Origin: Nipponacmea schrenckii
Lineage: Eukaryota; Mollusca; Gastropoda; Lottiidae
Assembly (NCBI GenBank): GCA_030562195.1
Contig: JAUJPP010000003.1
Location: 18,321,398 to 18,385,397, forward strand
Direction of reading: 5' to 3'
Length of the DNA stretch: 64,000 bases
A program made the position numbers and the translations under genes. The notes below the pieces were generated by a model, which worked only from the letters and a program-made list of their open reading frames with translations, did no database searches and had not been told where the DNA came from. Of the stretch, positions 35,818-47,100 are shown piece by piece. Within the stretch, counting starts at the first letter, position 1, and each line of letters starts with the position of its first letter.

Positions 35818-36094
35818 TGTGGAATCTTCTGAAAGTGACAATTAAAGTTCTGTGCCTCGGACTAACTCAATATAAGCTCAACAACACGAAGGTGTCCCCA
35901 ACGTAGACTACAGTAAACGAACTTCCACCAAAGCCACGTTTTCCACACTTCCGAGCATGCCGTCCTACAGTCAACAACGTGGCATGAACTTGTAACCATC
36001 TTAATACCTATGTAAATCACTGTAATAAAGTTATTTAACATACATAACGTGAAGTCCTACATTCCAGTCAGTCTTGTGTAATCCCTAGTACACA
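35818..36094 (+). repeat. BEL/Pao 5' LTR
   Basis: 277 bases, starting TGTGGAATC and ending TAGTACACA. An AATAAAG near 36020 may be the polyadenylation signal. It is nearly identical to the copy at 41817-42093. Confidence 0.95.
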
Positions 36095-36388
36095 ATTGGT
36101 GCCGTATCCAGTTAAAAAACTTGGTGCTGAGATTAGAGAAACTACGCTGGATTTTTGGTAATTAACTTTTGCAGTGTTTCAAGGCAGAAATGGTAGAGGG
36201 TTACAGCTTCATCGTCAGTTTATACCACATGTAAGCGGCAGAAGTCAGTTCCTTTTCCTCGACAGACGTTCGAAAACTCATCATCGACAGTCAGCATCCA
36301 CGAATTATATCTGAAGATTACATGAAATTGGTAAACATAACCATTTTTTGTTTTCCTCCGTCTTCACGTACGTCATAATTGATATAAG

Positions 36389-39300
36389 ATGCCAAAAGAT
36401 GGTGAAACGTCAGATGTTACAGAGAACCTGTACGAAACCCACAAACGATTCGTACGAAAACGAGCTACTTTGAGAAGTTTGTTTACTAAAGAAGATCGGC
36501 GAGTGACTGCCATAATCAGGAGTGAAGAGCCTGATTTAAAGACTTTATACGTTGTCAAAGACAAACTTGTAAGTGCCAAACACAGACTTCAAGAATATGA
36601 TGACCAAATTCAAGATCTCCTCATTCAAATGAAAGATGACCAGAGCTCCGAATATGACTTTGAAGAATGTGATATGATATCAGATAACCACTCATTGCTG
36701 TTAGCCCGCATTGATGATTTCATACAGTCTCTGGAAAAAGCAAGTAAACTATCTTCATTGGCATCTACCAAGTCAGCGAAGCATTCTTCTGTCAAACTAC
36801 CAAAGATAGTACTTCCTATATTTGATGGTGATCAACGCAAATGGTACAGCTTTTGGGATGTGTTCGAAAGTGAAATTCATGACTGTAAGGATATATCTGA
36901 TGTCACAAAGTTCAACTATCTGAAAGGTCAGCTGAGTTCATCTGTCAAGAAACGCATTGAGGGTATCCAAGCCAGTAACGACAACTATGCTCTATTGGTT
37001 CAGACACTTCAAGACAATTAGGGAAATCGTACTCTCATCAAAAATTCTCATTGTCTTGCTTTGGTCAACATTTTGAAACCTCAGTATGGTGCTCAATCTT
37101 TAAGAGCATTTTATGATGCAGTCATTGGTGATATCCGATCTTTGGAGACGTTGCAGCTGTTACCTGGCCATTATGGAGAATTCTATGTTCCAATTCTAAT
37201 GGAAAAGCTTCCAGCTGATGTTCTAACAACAATTCTCGAGACGTATACCGATGACAATCCTCTTCTAATGGAGCTGATGGACATTATTCATTCTGAGGTC
37301 AAGAAATTGGAGCAGATAAACACCATAAGTCAGCAGAAAGTCAAGATCGTTTCAAGTAAGCCAACAACAGAGAAAGCAGAAACTATTCCTTCAGGCAGTG
37401 CCACAGCTATGCCCGCTACGTCATCCACTCAGTCATCAAGATCTTCCAAAACCAAACTTTTCAAGAGACCAGCTCGTCTTTGTCAATTTTGTGGTGGTCA
37501 ACACAATACATTCCAGTGTACACTTACTGTTGACGACCGTGTCAAAGCTGCCAAGTCACATAATCGGTGTATGAACTGTCTAAAAGATTCTCACTTAGTT
37601 GAAAACTGCCCTTCACATTGGAGATGTTCAATATGTAAAGAATCTCATCATACAGCAATTCATGGTTCGAATATATTACTGTCTACATCAGGGAAGTCAC
37701 AAAGAACTACTCCTTCACAGAATGGTACAACGAACGCAGCTTTAACAGGTACAGAAAGCTTAGCAGATGTATTATCAGATGTTAGTTCTCCACAATCACA
37801 GACCGATTCTCACAAGTTACCAGAACTACAGTCTTGTTCAGGCCCAGTATTACTGAAGACGGCTGTTGCTCCGGTACAGAATGGTCCAACTACGCAATAA
37901 ACTAACTTCTTCTTTGATGAAGGTTCAACATTAACCTATATCAAGTCACAACATGCCAGAAATCTCAAATTGGTTCCATATGGTAAAAGGCGCATTGTCA
38001 TTGACTCTTTTGGTGGACGTTCCAGCCTGTACGAATTCCCTGTTGGTTCCATCGATGTCATAACAGATGATGGTGTTGTTCGTTTAGAAGTTTTATTCAA
38101 AGATCAGATTGTACAGCCCATTAGTTGCAATTCATGGTCAGATTGTCTACAGAAAGATCATCTCAAACAACTACGATTGGCGAACCAATTCGATCAACTG
38201 TATTTCGATGTCCATATATTGATTGGTTTGGACTCTGTCTGGAAATTCATCAAACCTGAAATCATTCTCGGGTTTCCATTGGTACAAGCATCCAATTTGG
38301 GTTATCTTGTTTATGGTCCAGTCACTAACCAGGTATTTGCAGCTAGTGGGACTGCAACGCAATGTTTCGTGGTAGAATCTTCTGGACATGATGACGTTGA
38401 ATGGATATCCATAGATCATACAGATTTTGAATTGCACGACAAGGTAGCCTAGTCCCTACAGATTGAATCTTTGGGCATTGAACCGTTCAACGAGCAGACG
38501 GGCTCTGAATTTTTAGAGAGATTCATAAACCAGATAGAATTTTGTAACGGAACGTATTACGCTCTGTCGATTGCTCTAAGCAGATTGGAACAGGTCAAGA
38601 ACAGACTCCTAAAACTTAAACTTTGGGAACCATACTCCAAAATTATTCAAGATCAACTCGACAAGAACTATGTTGAACCAGTTCCAGATGAAGTTCCCTG
38701 GAAGGAAGCTGGTGCCCATTACTTAAGCAACTTTTTTGTTCTTCGTCCCGAGAGTGAAACAACTCCTTTAAGAGTCGTCTATGCTGCCAATGCTGGAAGA
38801 ACGTCTCTCAACGACTGTCTCCATATAGGACCTTGTCTACTCCAACCATTACTTGAACTGTTACAAAGATTTCGTTTGAACAAATACGCTTTGGTTGCTG
38901 ATATAGAGAAGGCATTTTTAAGAATTAAGCTGTTTGAACAAGACCGTGATTATGTTATTAAAGTCTACAGATAAACCTCTGTCTTCTTCGGTGGTAAAAG
39001 TTCACCAATTATATTGAACTCCACAATTATCTACCACTTGTCCAAGTATGCAGAGGATCCAGACATCTTCAAATCTCAGGTTGCAGCAGATCTCAAAAGC
39101 AAACTATACTGCGACAACGTACTAAGTGGTCAAGATGATGAAGATACAGCCATCCAGTATTATCATTCAGCACGTCAGATTATGAGCGAAGCAGATATGA
39201 ACTTACGTCAATGGTCAACTAATCTAGAATCGCTGCAGAATATAATCAAGCAAGATGGAACTGGATCTACGAAAGAGTATACTACTTTACTTGGTATGAT

Positions 39301-41844
39301 ATGGAATCATCTTGAAGATACTATCACATTCCCGAAGAAAACAATCATTCCATCTTCACAGAATAGGTTTACCAAACGTTCAGCTTTAAGTTCGGCCTCC
39401 TCAACATTTGATCCATTGGGATTCCTGTCTCCAGTTACTGTCAGAGCGAAGAATTTCATCTCAGATCTTTGGAAGCAGAATTATGAGTGGGATACACCTC
39501 TTCCTGCTCATCTCCATCTTGAGTACCATGATATTGCGTCGAACATAGAAGCAGCATCAACAATACGAATTCAACGATTCGTCGACTTTGATAAAGATGA
39601 ACCAATACAGCTACACACGTTCTGTGATGCAAGTCCAAATGTCGCAGCGGCAAGTGTTCTGTATCTCTGTCAAAAAGATAAGGTCTGGTTGATTGCCTCC
39701 AAGTTTAAAACAGCTTCTTCGAAACGTCAATACACAGTACCAAGATGGGAACTGGTTGCTATGGTGATTGGTTGCCGATTATCTCAATCATTGAAGGATA
39801 TTCTTGTCAAAGATTTCAAAATGGTTGATCAGTTTTTCTGGACGGACTCGAGCATATGTCTGTCATGGTTGTCATCTACTAAGAAACTGGATATTTTTGT
39901 AAGAAATCGTCTTGATGAGATTCAACGGTTGTCAGATGTCAGGAAATGGAATCACGTCAGATCAGAAGAGAATCCAGCTGACTTGCCATCAAGAGGTTGT
40001 ACATCGGATCAATTCATCCAATCGAGAATATGGTTTTCTGGACCTGACTGGTTGCCTTATCCCGAGAAATGGCCTGAACCTGTTGTTGCTAATGTTGACG
40101 AACCAACTTCAAATGGTAACATAACATGTGCTGTTGCTTCATCTGAGAGTGGCTTAAATGGTACACTTAGTCAGCTACTTGATGTCTCCAGATACAGTTC
40201 TTATGAAAAACTACTTCGCATAGTGGTATATGTTCAGCGGTTCATACAGAATTTGAAACAGTGTCATCTGGTTAACAGACAACATCACGATACAACATTT
40301 AGAGACATTCCAGTTCCTTCGACAGAAGAGGTTCAACGTGCTGATATCAGCATTCTTGAAGCTCATCAAAAGGAATGTTTTCCAGTTGAACTTGCATACT
40401 TACTCAAGAATCCGAATTCTGGAAAGACCAGGCCTCAACTTGTCCGTCAACTGTGCTTACGACTCAACTGGTGTAACCTGATTGTCGCTCCCGGCAGACT
40501 TGAGCGTGCACAGCTCGACACAGATGCCAAATTACCGATTCTGATAGCCAGGAAGACGTATTTAACGGACCTATTAGTTAAATCAGTACATTCTAATCAA
40601 CTGCATGCAGGAGTGAGCTCAACTGTCACAGCCTTACGTAGACGCTTTTGGTTACCAGCAGCACGCAGTGAAGTATCCAGAGTTCTGCGGCGATGTGTTA
40701 TTTGTCGTTATCATGTTGGCAAACCTTTCAGACTTCCTCCATCTCCAGCCTTACCAGATTTTCGTCTTAATCGCCTTAAACCATATTCAACGATTGGTAT
40801 CGACTTTACGGGTCATCTTATGGTAAAGAATGGTGCAAAGAAAGTCCAGAAATGTTACATTTGCCTATTTACATGTAGCACAACACGAAACGTAAACCTG
40901 GAAGTTGTAACTGACATGTCTACAGACCAGTTTTTGCAGGCATTTCGCAGACACACCGCTATATATGGCATTCCAAGCTTGATACTTTGTGACAACGCTG
41001 CAACGTTCGTAAAAGCTGATGAAGAAATAACCAGGCTTTTTAACTGTTTGGATGAACCAGCTGTACAGAATCATCTTACCAACAACAAAGTTATTTACAT
41101 GAAGCACATTCCTGCAAAATCGCCACATTGGGTGGAATGTAGGAACGATTGATTGGTGTTGTAAAAATGGTGATAAAGAAGGTGTTACGTAGAGCTCTTA
41201 TAGATCTAAATGAAATGCAGACACTTGTTAAAGAGGTACAGTCCGTTGTGAATGACAGACCACTTACATACGTGTCAACGAGTGTTGAAGATCCTGAGCC
41301 AATTACTCCATCGAAACTGTTATACGGTTATGATATTACCACATTACCCCATCCTGGTATTGAGTCTGAAGTAGACGAAGATTATCAAATTCATGATGGT
41401 TTAAACAAGGCGATGCGACATCGTGCAGTTTTTCATCATTTTGTCAATCGCTTTAAATCAGAGTACCCCTCGACGTTACGAGAGAGACACACCTACCAAT
41501 TAAAGACTGAAGCCAGAACAAATCTCATTAAGATTGGAGATGTTGTATTGGTGCATGATAAAGATCGACCCCGAAGTTTATGGAAACTTGCTCTTGTTAA
41601 GGATTTAATCCATGGAACGGATGGTTTTGTTCGTGCTGCATCAATTCAGACCAAACACGGTGCTACCAATCGCTCGATCCATCTACTCTATCCATTAGAA
41701 GTATCCCTTTCAGAACCAAATGAATTCTTTACAGATACAAGTTCTTCGATTCCACAAGTAGAGACTGGTCCTTTAAGACGAAGCAAGAGACTTGGGATTC
41801 GCCCCCGCCCCAAATTTGTGGAATCTTCTGAAATTGACAATTAA
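36389..41844 (+). pseudogene. BEL/Pao gag-pol polyprotein, interrupted
   Basis: One frame runs 36389-41152 with stops at 37019 (TAG), 37898 (TAA), 38450 (TAG) and 38972 (TAA). A frame change near 41130-41150 then leads into 41149-41844. In order: a DUF1759-like gag N terminus with coiled-coil character; a spacer; zinc knuckles near 37480-37670 (CQFCGGQHNTFQC, then CMNC and CSIC); an aspartic-protease region after 37900 (DEGSTLTYI); RT with VADIEKAFLRI; RNase H with TFCDASPNVAAASV; integrase with an H-H-C-C region and GIDFTG plus CDNAATF. The RT active site reads YCDN instead of YxDD, losing one catalytic Asp, and the frameshift falls at the third acidic residue of the integrase. A C-terminal domain follows. 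The copy cannot make active enzymes. Confidence 0.9.
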
Positions 41845-42093
41845 AGTTCGGTGCCTCGGACTAACTCAATATAAGCTCAACAACACGAAGGTGTCCCCAA
41901 CGTAGACTACAGTAAACGAACTTCCACCAAAGCCACGTTTTCCACACTTCCGAGCATGCCGTCCTACAGTCAACAACGTGGCATGAACTTGTAACCATCT
42001 TAATACCTATGTAAATCACTGTAATAAAGTTATTTAACATACACAACGTGAAGTCCTACATTCCAGTCAGTCTTGTGTAATCCCTAGTACACA
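41817..42093 (+). repeat. BEL/Pao 3' LTR
   Basis: 277 bases with the same ends as the 5' LTR. The three differences seen are in the first 40 bases (two) and near position 225 of the repeat (one). Confidence 0.95.
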
Positions 42094-42098
42094 GTATG

Positions 42099-42440
42099 TG
42101 AGGTGAAAGTTAAATGATCAGAGCCACTATCACTCAAATCATGATAAGCCCGTTTTGGGCCCATTATCTATTTCATCCATATCTTCAAATTGACCGATAT
42201 GGTCTCTCTCACAATAATAATCATCATTTTCATATTCATCACAACAATAATACAAATCATCAACCTTCTTATTCAAGTCAACAAATTTCCTTTGAAAAGT
42301 TCTTTTCAAACTATCATTTTGTTTTTCTCATCCCCTCAAGGAAGGAATTCAAAACGGTTGACTGATCAGCTGAGCTAGCATTAGTTGATGGTAGCTTTAA
42401 CGTATTCGTACTAGCGGAACCTTGTACTTCTGTCGATAGG
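42099..42440 (-). pseudogene. DIRS gag N-terminal remnant beyond the BEL element
   Basis: On the minus strand, a Ser/Asp/Lys-rich peptide (SADQSTVLNSFLEGM, then after a break RKFVDLNKKVDDLYY and an acidic Asp/Glu/Tyr stretch) leads toward the BEL target site in a way that fits the gag block at 35812 and below. Stops and shifts are present. The outer boundary near 42440 is a guess. Confidence 0.45.
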
Positions 42441-44157
42441 ACTATCAGTAGTGTCTGAATTTCGGATTTAAGAATTGTAGTTAGTGTGTATTAGTACGAA
42501 ACGACTCTTATATTTACTCTTTACCTTTATTCATGTTGAAATTGAAGTTACCCTTTTTTCGATATTCGAACATTATTTGTGAAAAGAGCGACAATTGTAC
42601 GAACAAAAAAATCGATTAGGGTAGTAAAAATTGTCCGATTGCGATGAAATTTGCTGTGAACATTCAGAATAATGTCCTTAATATGACCCTGGTGTCCTTT
42701 AGTGGATAAACTATTAAAATCATCGAGAGGTACATAAGTGAAGTAGCGCCCTCTTAATATTGTCGTATCTCCAATAACCTATTCTGTTTACCAACAGTGC
42801 ATAAAAATTCTAGTAAGAAGTTGAAGATAACGAAATAAGATCTCAAATATCGATAAGAGAAAGTGATATTTGAAACTGACACGCTGGAGTTGAGAACCAC
42901 GTCCTACTCCGAGCAAGAGGTCTAGCGAACTGACAATATTGAGGCTTGGCGCGCATCTCATATGAGACCGGAAGTGGTTATGACGTAATAGAACCAAAGC
43001 TTGTCTCATGCGCAGAAGTTGTTCTCAGAAAGGAACATGTATATTGATAGACTTGCTTGACCTCTTTTTGTACATAGAAACCAAACTGTTTGATTATAAA
43101 ATATGAAAAGTTAATAATTTATTACATAATTTGAGCGAATTACAAAAACACATCTATATAATATACAAAAATAAAGTAGAAATTTAAGAGGCACTATTCT
43201 GTAATATTATAAGTTTGTAAATATCTTTATCAATTGTTCAAAACCTTGATTTGTAAATTTTTGTTTAAAGAAAATTATGCAGTTCTTATGTGAGTTCACA
43301 TTGATCTATTGTTAGATCCTGAGCAGAACTTGTAGTTCTTTCATATATGTCGATCCCTCTACACTACATGCATTTTGTTTATAGCGAGTACTGTACATCT
43401 GCAATAGATACAGCATACTGGAATTTTTCACTAATTTCATGTGCTAATTAAACACATGCCTTGACAATTCAAAGCCTAAAAACACATCTCTATATATTGA
43501 TCTTAAATACACTTTCGGCTTTGCAATATTACAAAACAAATAATGAGAATAATAAGAAAACGAAAAAAAGTAAAAGAGCATTTTAGTATGGTTCAAACTT
43601 TCATGCTCTTCGGAATTCTACTGTTTTAAACGTTATGCAGTATGTAATACTACAATAGTGAACATTTCAAATTGAAAGTTGATTGGAGAAAAATCATTCA
43701 TCATTGTATCAGCCAAAAACATAATAATGACCCGTTCTTCAGATTCATATAAGTCATATAAATACTGTAGAAGGACTATTAAATTTTGTTGTGTCACCAT
43801 AAGTGATAATTCGAAGGCTAATTTAAAGGGATTCGAAAGAGTTAAGGGCACACTTAGAGCATCGGATGCAGTATTCGAATGTTGCGATCAGTGTATATAT
43901 TTAGTAAACCTCTTTACTTTTCGTTAAATTAATAAAAACGAATGCCAATGATCTGAAAACTCCGTTTTTGGAACTGTTAGTAAAAAGCTTAACCAACTAA
44001 GATCTTATAGTTTGATTTTTGAAGATTTACTCATTATCAAGTTTATTGGCTTCATATACAGATTTAACCATTTAGCAATTGGTATTATGAATGATATTCG
44101 ACTGGTCATTAGTTTGATGTAGTGGAATGGTAAGGAAGGTGGCTGTAGGTTAAACGT
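42441..44157. other. 3' flank of the mesothelin-like gene
   Basis: No coding exon is supported. An AATAAA on the minus strand (44047-44042) lies about 110 bases after the mesothelin-like stop codon and is a good candidate polyadenylation signal. The rest is AT-rich. Confidence 0.45.
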
Positions 44158-47100
44158 TTAAAGTAAAAATGGTACCATGGATAAAATCATCACCACTATT
44201 ACACTAGAACTAATTACTCCAGCGACATCTACAAAATAACACGAATAAATAAAGTACCACGTATTTGAATCTGTTCCAGCATATTTGAACTCCAATATAT
44301 ATAAATATATGGCGTTTGTATGCATTTGTGTTTAGCAAAACTATCGTATTTCGACAAAATGAAGTGAATCAGAACTTACCATTAGGGCCTGAATGATTAT
44401 CAAAGGTGATAGTTGCTTTTGAACTGATAACCTTTTTCTGACTGGGCTCCAGCGAATCATACTGTGCTTTAGTAAGAGCATTAGCTTGATTAGTGCTAAA
44501 ATGTTGCAATTGGGCAGCACTGAAAGCCTGAAATATGGGGAGCAGAATTCATTATGTAATTCATTTGTAATACATATTACTGTTACAGCTGTTGTTATGC
44601 ATAAAGCCATTTGGAAATGTTTGATTTTAATTAACTTGGAAAATACAATACATTTCACTGAATAACCACCATTGAGTGAAATAACAATTAATATATAGTG
44701 AAAAATTTACTAAATAAAAATGAAGATCTTACCGTTAACATCTCTGTTGGTAACTTCGGTATGACATCAGTTTTGATAACATTTATTTGATTACCCTGTA
44801 GCTGAGACACATGAGATGACTCGAAACCACCTTAAATGAAAATAGTAAGATCGGAATTCTGAGGTATAATTGTGTCTCTCAATAGTCGTCCTGCACTAGA
44901 ATTGGAGTATTGAACCGAAACAAAAATCATAATTTTGCTTGTCTAACGATATTGACCCATTTGACACCGATCACAGATCTATATCAAATTTCAATAGAGC
45001 GTCTGACAGTAAATGATAATAAAATAATGATATTACCGATAGTACGTCCTAAATGATTGATAACGCTGGGGTCCCAAGTATTTATTTGACCTCCATAAGC
45101 GGCGATCGCACGTTTGGCGTAGGCTTTAAGTTGTTCCGTTGTACAGGATTTAGCCTCACCAATTGGTTTCATAGCATGTCTATAATTAAGAAAAAAGGAT
45201 TGACGTGAAATTATAAAATCGGATGCGTATACAAAATAAAATATCAAATATAATAGTTACGTTATTCTAACTATCCGAAATTTCTTGTATCACTGGATTA
45301 AAAAAAGTCAAGATCATACTTAAGCCTTTGGCTTTATTTATAGCTCAAATGTTAAAATCTCTTATGATTTAAATAGTTTCAAATATCAGTTAGATAGTCA
45401 AATAACTTACTTGAAAGCTGCAACTGTGATTCGGGAAATATGAGCGGGTTCAGCACCACAAACATATTCAGTCAAGGAAAATAATTCTTGACCAGTAATA
45501 GAACCAGCATCATTAGATTTTGATAGTCCTAACCATCTCTTGAAACCTGACTTAAGCTACAAGACCAAAGGATAGAATAGAAAAGTTCTTTTGTGAATTG
45601 TATTCCATGATAACTCATAAAATCGGGCCACTGGTATGTTTTGATATCAATATTATATTAGTGTCTCAGTGTTGCAACTCTAATTGTATATGATCTTTCG
45701 ATGCAACTAAGATTAAATTGATTACCAAATGACGTAAAACTCCATTCATTTCATTTCATATTCATTTCATTTCCAAATGATGCTTAGTTGTGCCTGCTTT
45801 TTAAAAATGGGGAATAACGTTTTATGTTTGCGATGAAGGCAACCCATTTCTTGGTTTCATAAAGCCCTTGGTAAGGTTTATGGACCTAAAACATACGATT
45901 GTAGACAAGTTTCCGAACAATTGTTTTCTACGTTCGTAAGGAATTCACAGTCACTCTGTGTCCTATTTACGATTAAAATAAACGACATATATACCTGTTC
46001 CATGGACATTAACCCATGTTTTCCGGAACTGGACATAGAATCAACGGTTCTTAAATCTAGTTTACTCATCTGCGCTGGTGTTAAACCGGCTATAATACTA
46101 CCTAATCGAATAATGGTGTCAGCATTCCATGTGGTATGAGCATACACGGCCTACAAATATATAAAAATGATTTATTTACCATAGAACTGCTTGAATCTTT
46201 TTCTACTTTCCAAATAGTTATAGGTGTGTAAAAAGCATGTTTGGAAACATTGTATAAATAAATACTGAAAGTATTGTATAATCTAGATTAAATCCAGCCG
46301 AAATATTCCTCTTACTTGCTCAGCTCTTGTCAGTAAAGCTTTTAGATGTGGATCAGACCAATCACTAAGCTGTCCAAATGTTCCCAAGCAGTTCGAAAAC
46401 TCATTTGCTGCCATGTTGTTGAACTCCTCTACTGAAAGTTTGGTGGCTTGTTTACCCATAGTCTTTACTTGGTCACAGGTTAAAGTTGATGCTGAAAGAG
46501 AACATAAATTTAGACGTGACCACAATGGTTAATAAATAAAAAACCTCGAATAGAAATATTAGAATTGAAACCATGAAATTTAACGATTTTTTACTAACAC
46601 ACATAATTACAAAACTGGAATAATTAATATACTTAATTAAAAAGACAAGAAAAGAGTATATTATTATTGTGATTATACTATATTGACCAGAGTTGACATC
46701 ACAGTGCAAGTTATTAATTAGTGTTCACTCACTAGTAGCACGACGTCTCCTGACTGCTAATGGCTCAGATTCTAGCGAGTCCTTTAATTTTTCTACAAGT
46801 GGTTTAATATTTCCCTCTTCATCGTCCTTCTCTTCACGACCTAAACCGTTCTTTTTTCTTTCTTCTCTTGCTTCTTTCACAATCTCTATATTCTTGATAA
46901 TAGCTGATACTGCAGCAGCTGTTTCGGTCTGAAAGAAACATCACAGGCTCCATTCAGTATCACATAGTTTAAAATTAGGTAAACATATTATTTTAATAAG
47001 TCATGTTTTTACAATTTAGAGTAAAAAGCAAATGATAACTGAAATCTCGAGTTGCTCCCACAGCTTGCACCTTTGTAATATTATCGTTCACGGTTGCAAT

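Larger units (their letters stand above)
35813..42098 (+). mobile_element. BEL/Pao LTR retrotransposon, 6276 bp, target duplication GTATG
   Basis: The element spans 35818-42093, with GTATG on both sides (35813-35817 and 42094-42098), the usual 5-bp duplication. The LTRs are 277 bases each, begin TG and end CA, and differ at three positions by eye. A primer-binding-like site (TGGTGCCGTATCC) follows the left LTR. Gag-protease-RT-RNase H-integrase order is that of BEL/Pao. The single long frame is broken by four in-frame stops and one frameshift, so this copy is inactive. It is inserted in the DIRS gag region. Confidence 0.95.
31330..42440 (-). mobile_element. DIRS-like tyrosine-recombinase retrotransposon, broken by three insertions
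   Basis: On the minus strand the order is gag-like (42440-42099 then 35812-35060), reverse transcriptase (35051 to 34247), RNase H (33756 to 33236) and tyrosine recombinase (33226-33039 then 32069-31335). That is the gene order of DIRS elements. Separate elements lie inside it: a BEL/Pao LTR element (35818-42093), a 475-bp insert (33757-34231) and a 951-bp long-inverted-repeat element (32079-33029). Coding continuity on both sides of each insert supports the nesting. Terminal and internal complementary repeats were not identified, so the outer limits are approximate. Confidence 0.8.

Noticed and set aside
35476..35841. Complete small gene starting MSLSED on the minus strand
   Set aside because: The start codon lies in the LTR of the BEL element; the rest is DIRS gag cut by the insertion.
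36389..38974. Stops in the BEL/Pao frame as programmed read-through (TAG followed by GG at 37019) or as a C-to-T editing signature
   Set aside because: Four stops of mixed TAG/TAA type fall at unrelated places, including inside gag and the reverse transcriptase. Context suggests at least two replaced non-Gln codons. Ordinary decay fits better, as do the YCDN change and the frameshift.
43633..43927. Possible last exon of the mesothelin-like gene
   Set aside because: The frame hits a stop directly after the AG at this site. The exon at 44228-44158 fits the phase and supplies the hydrophobic tail.
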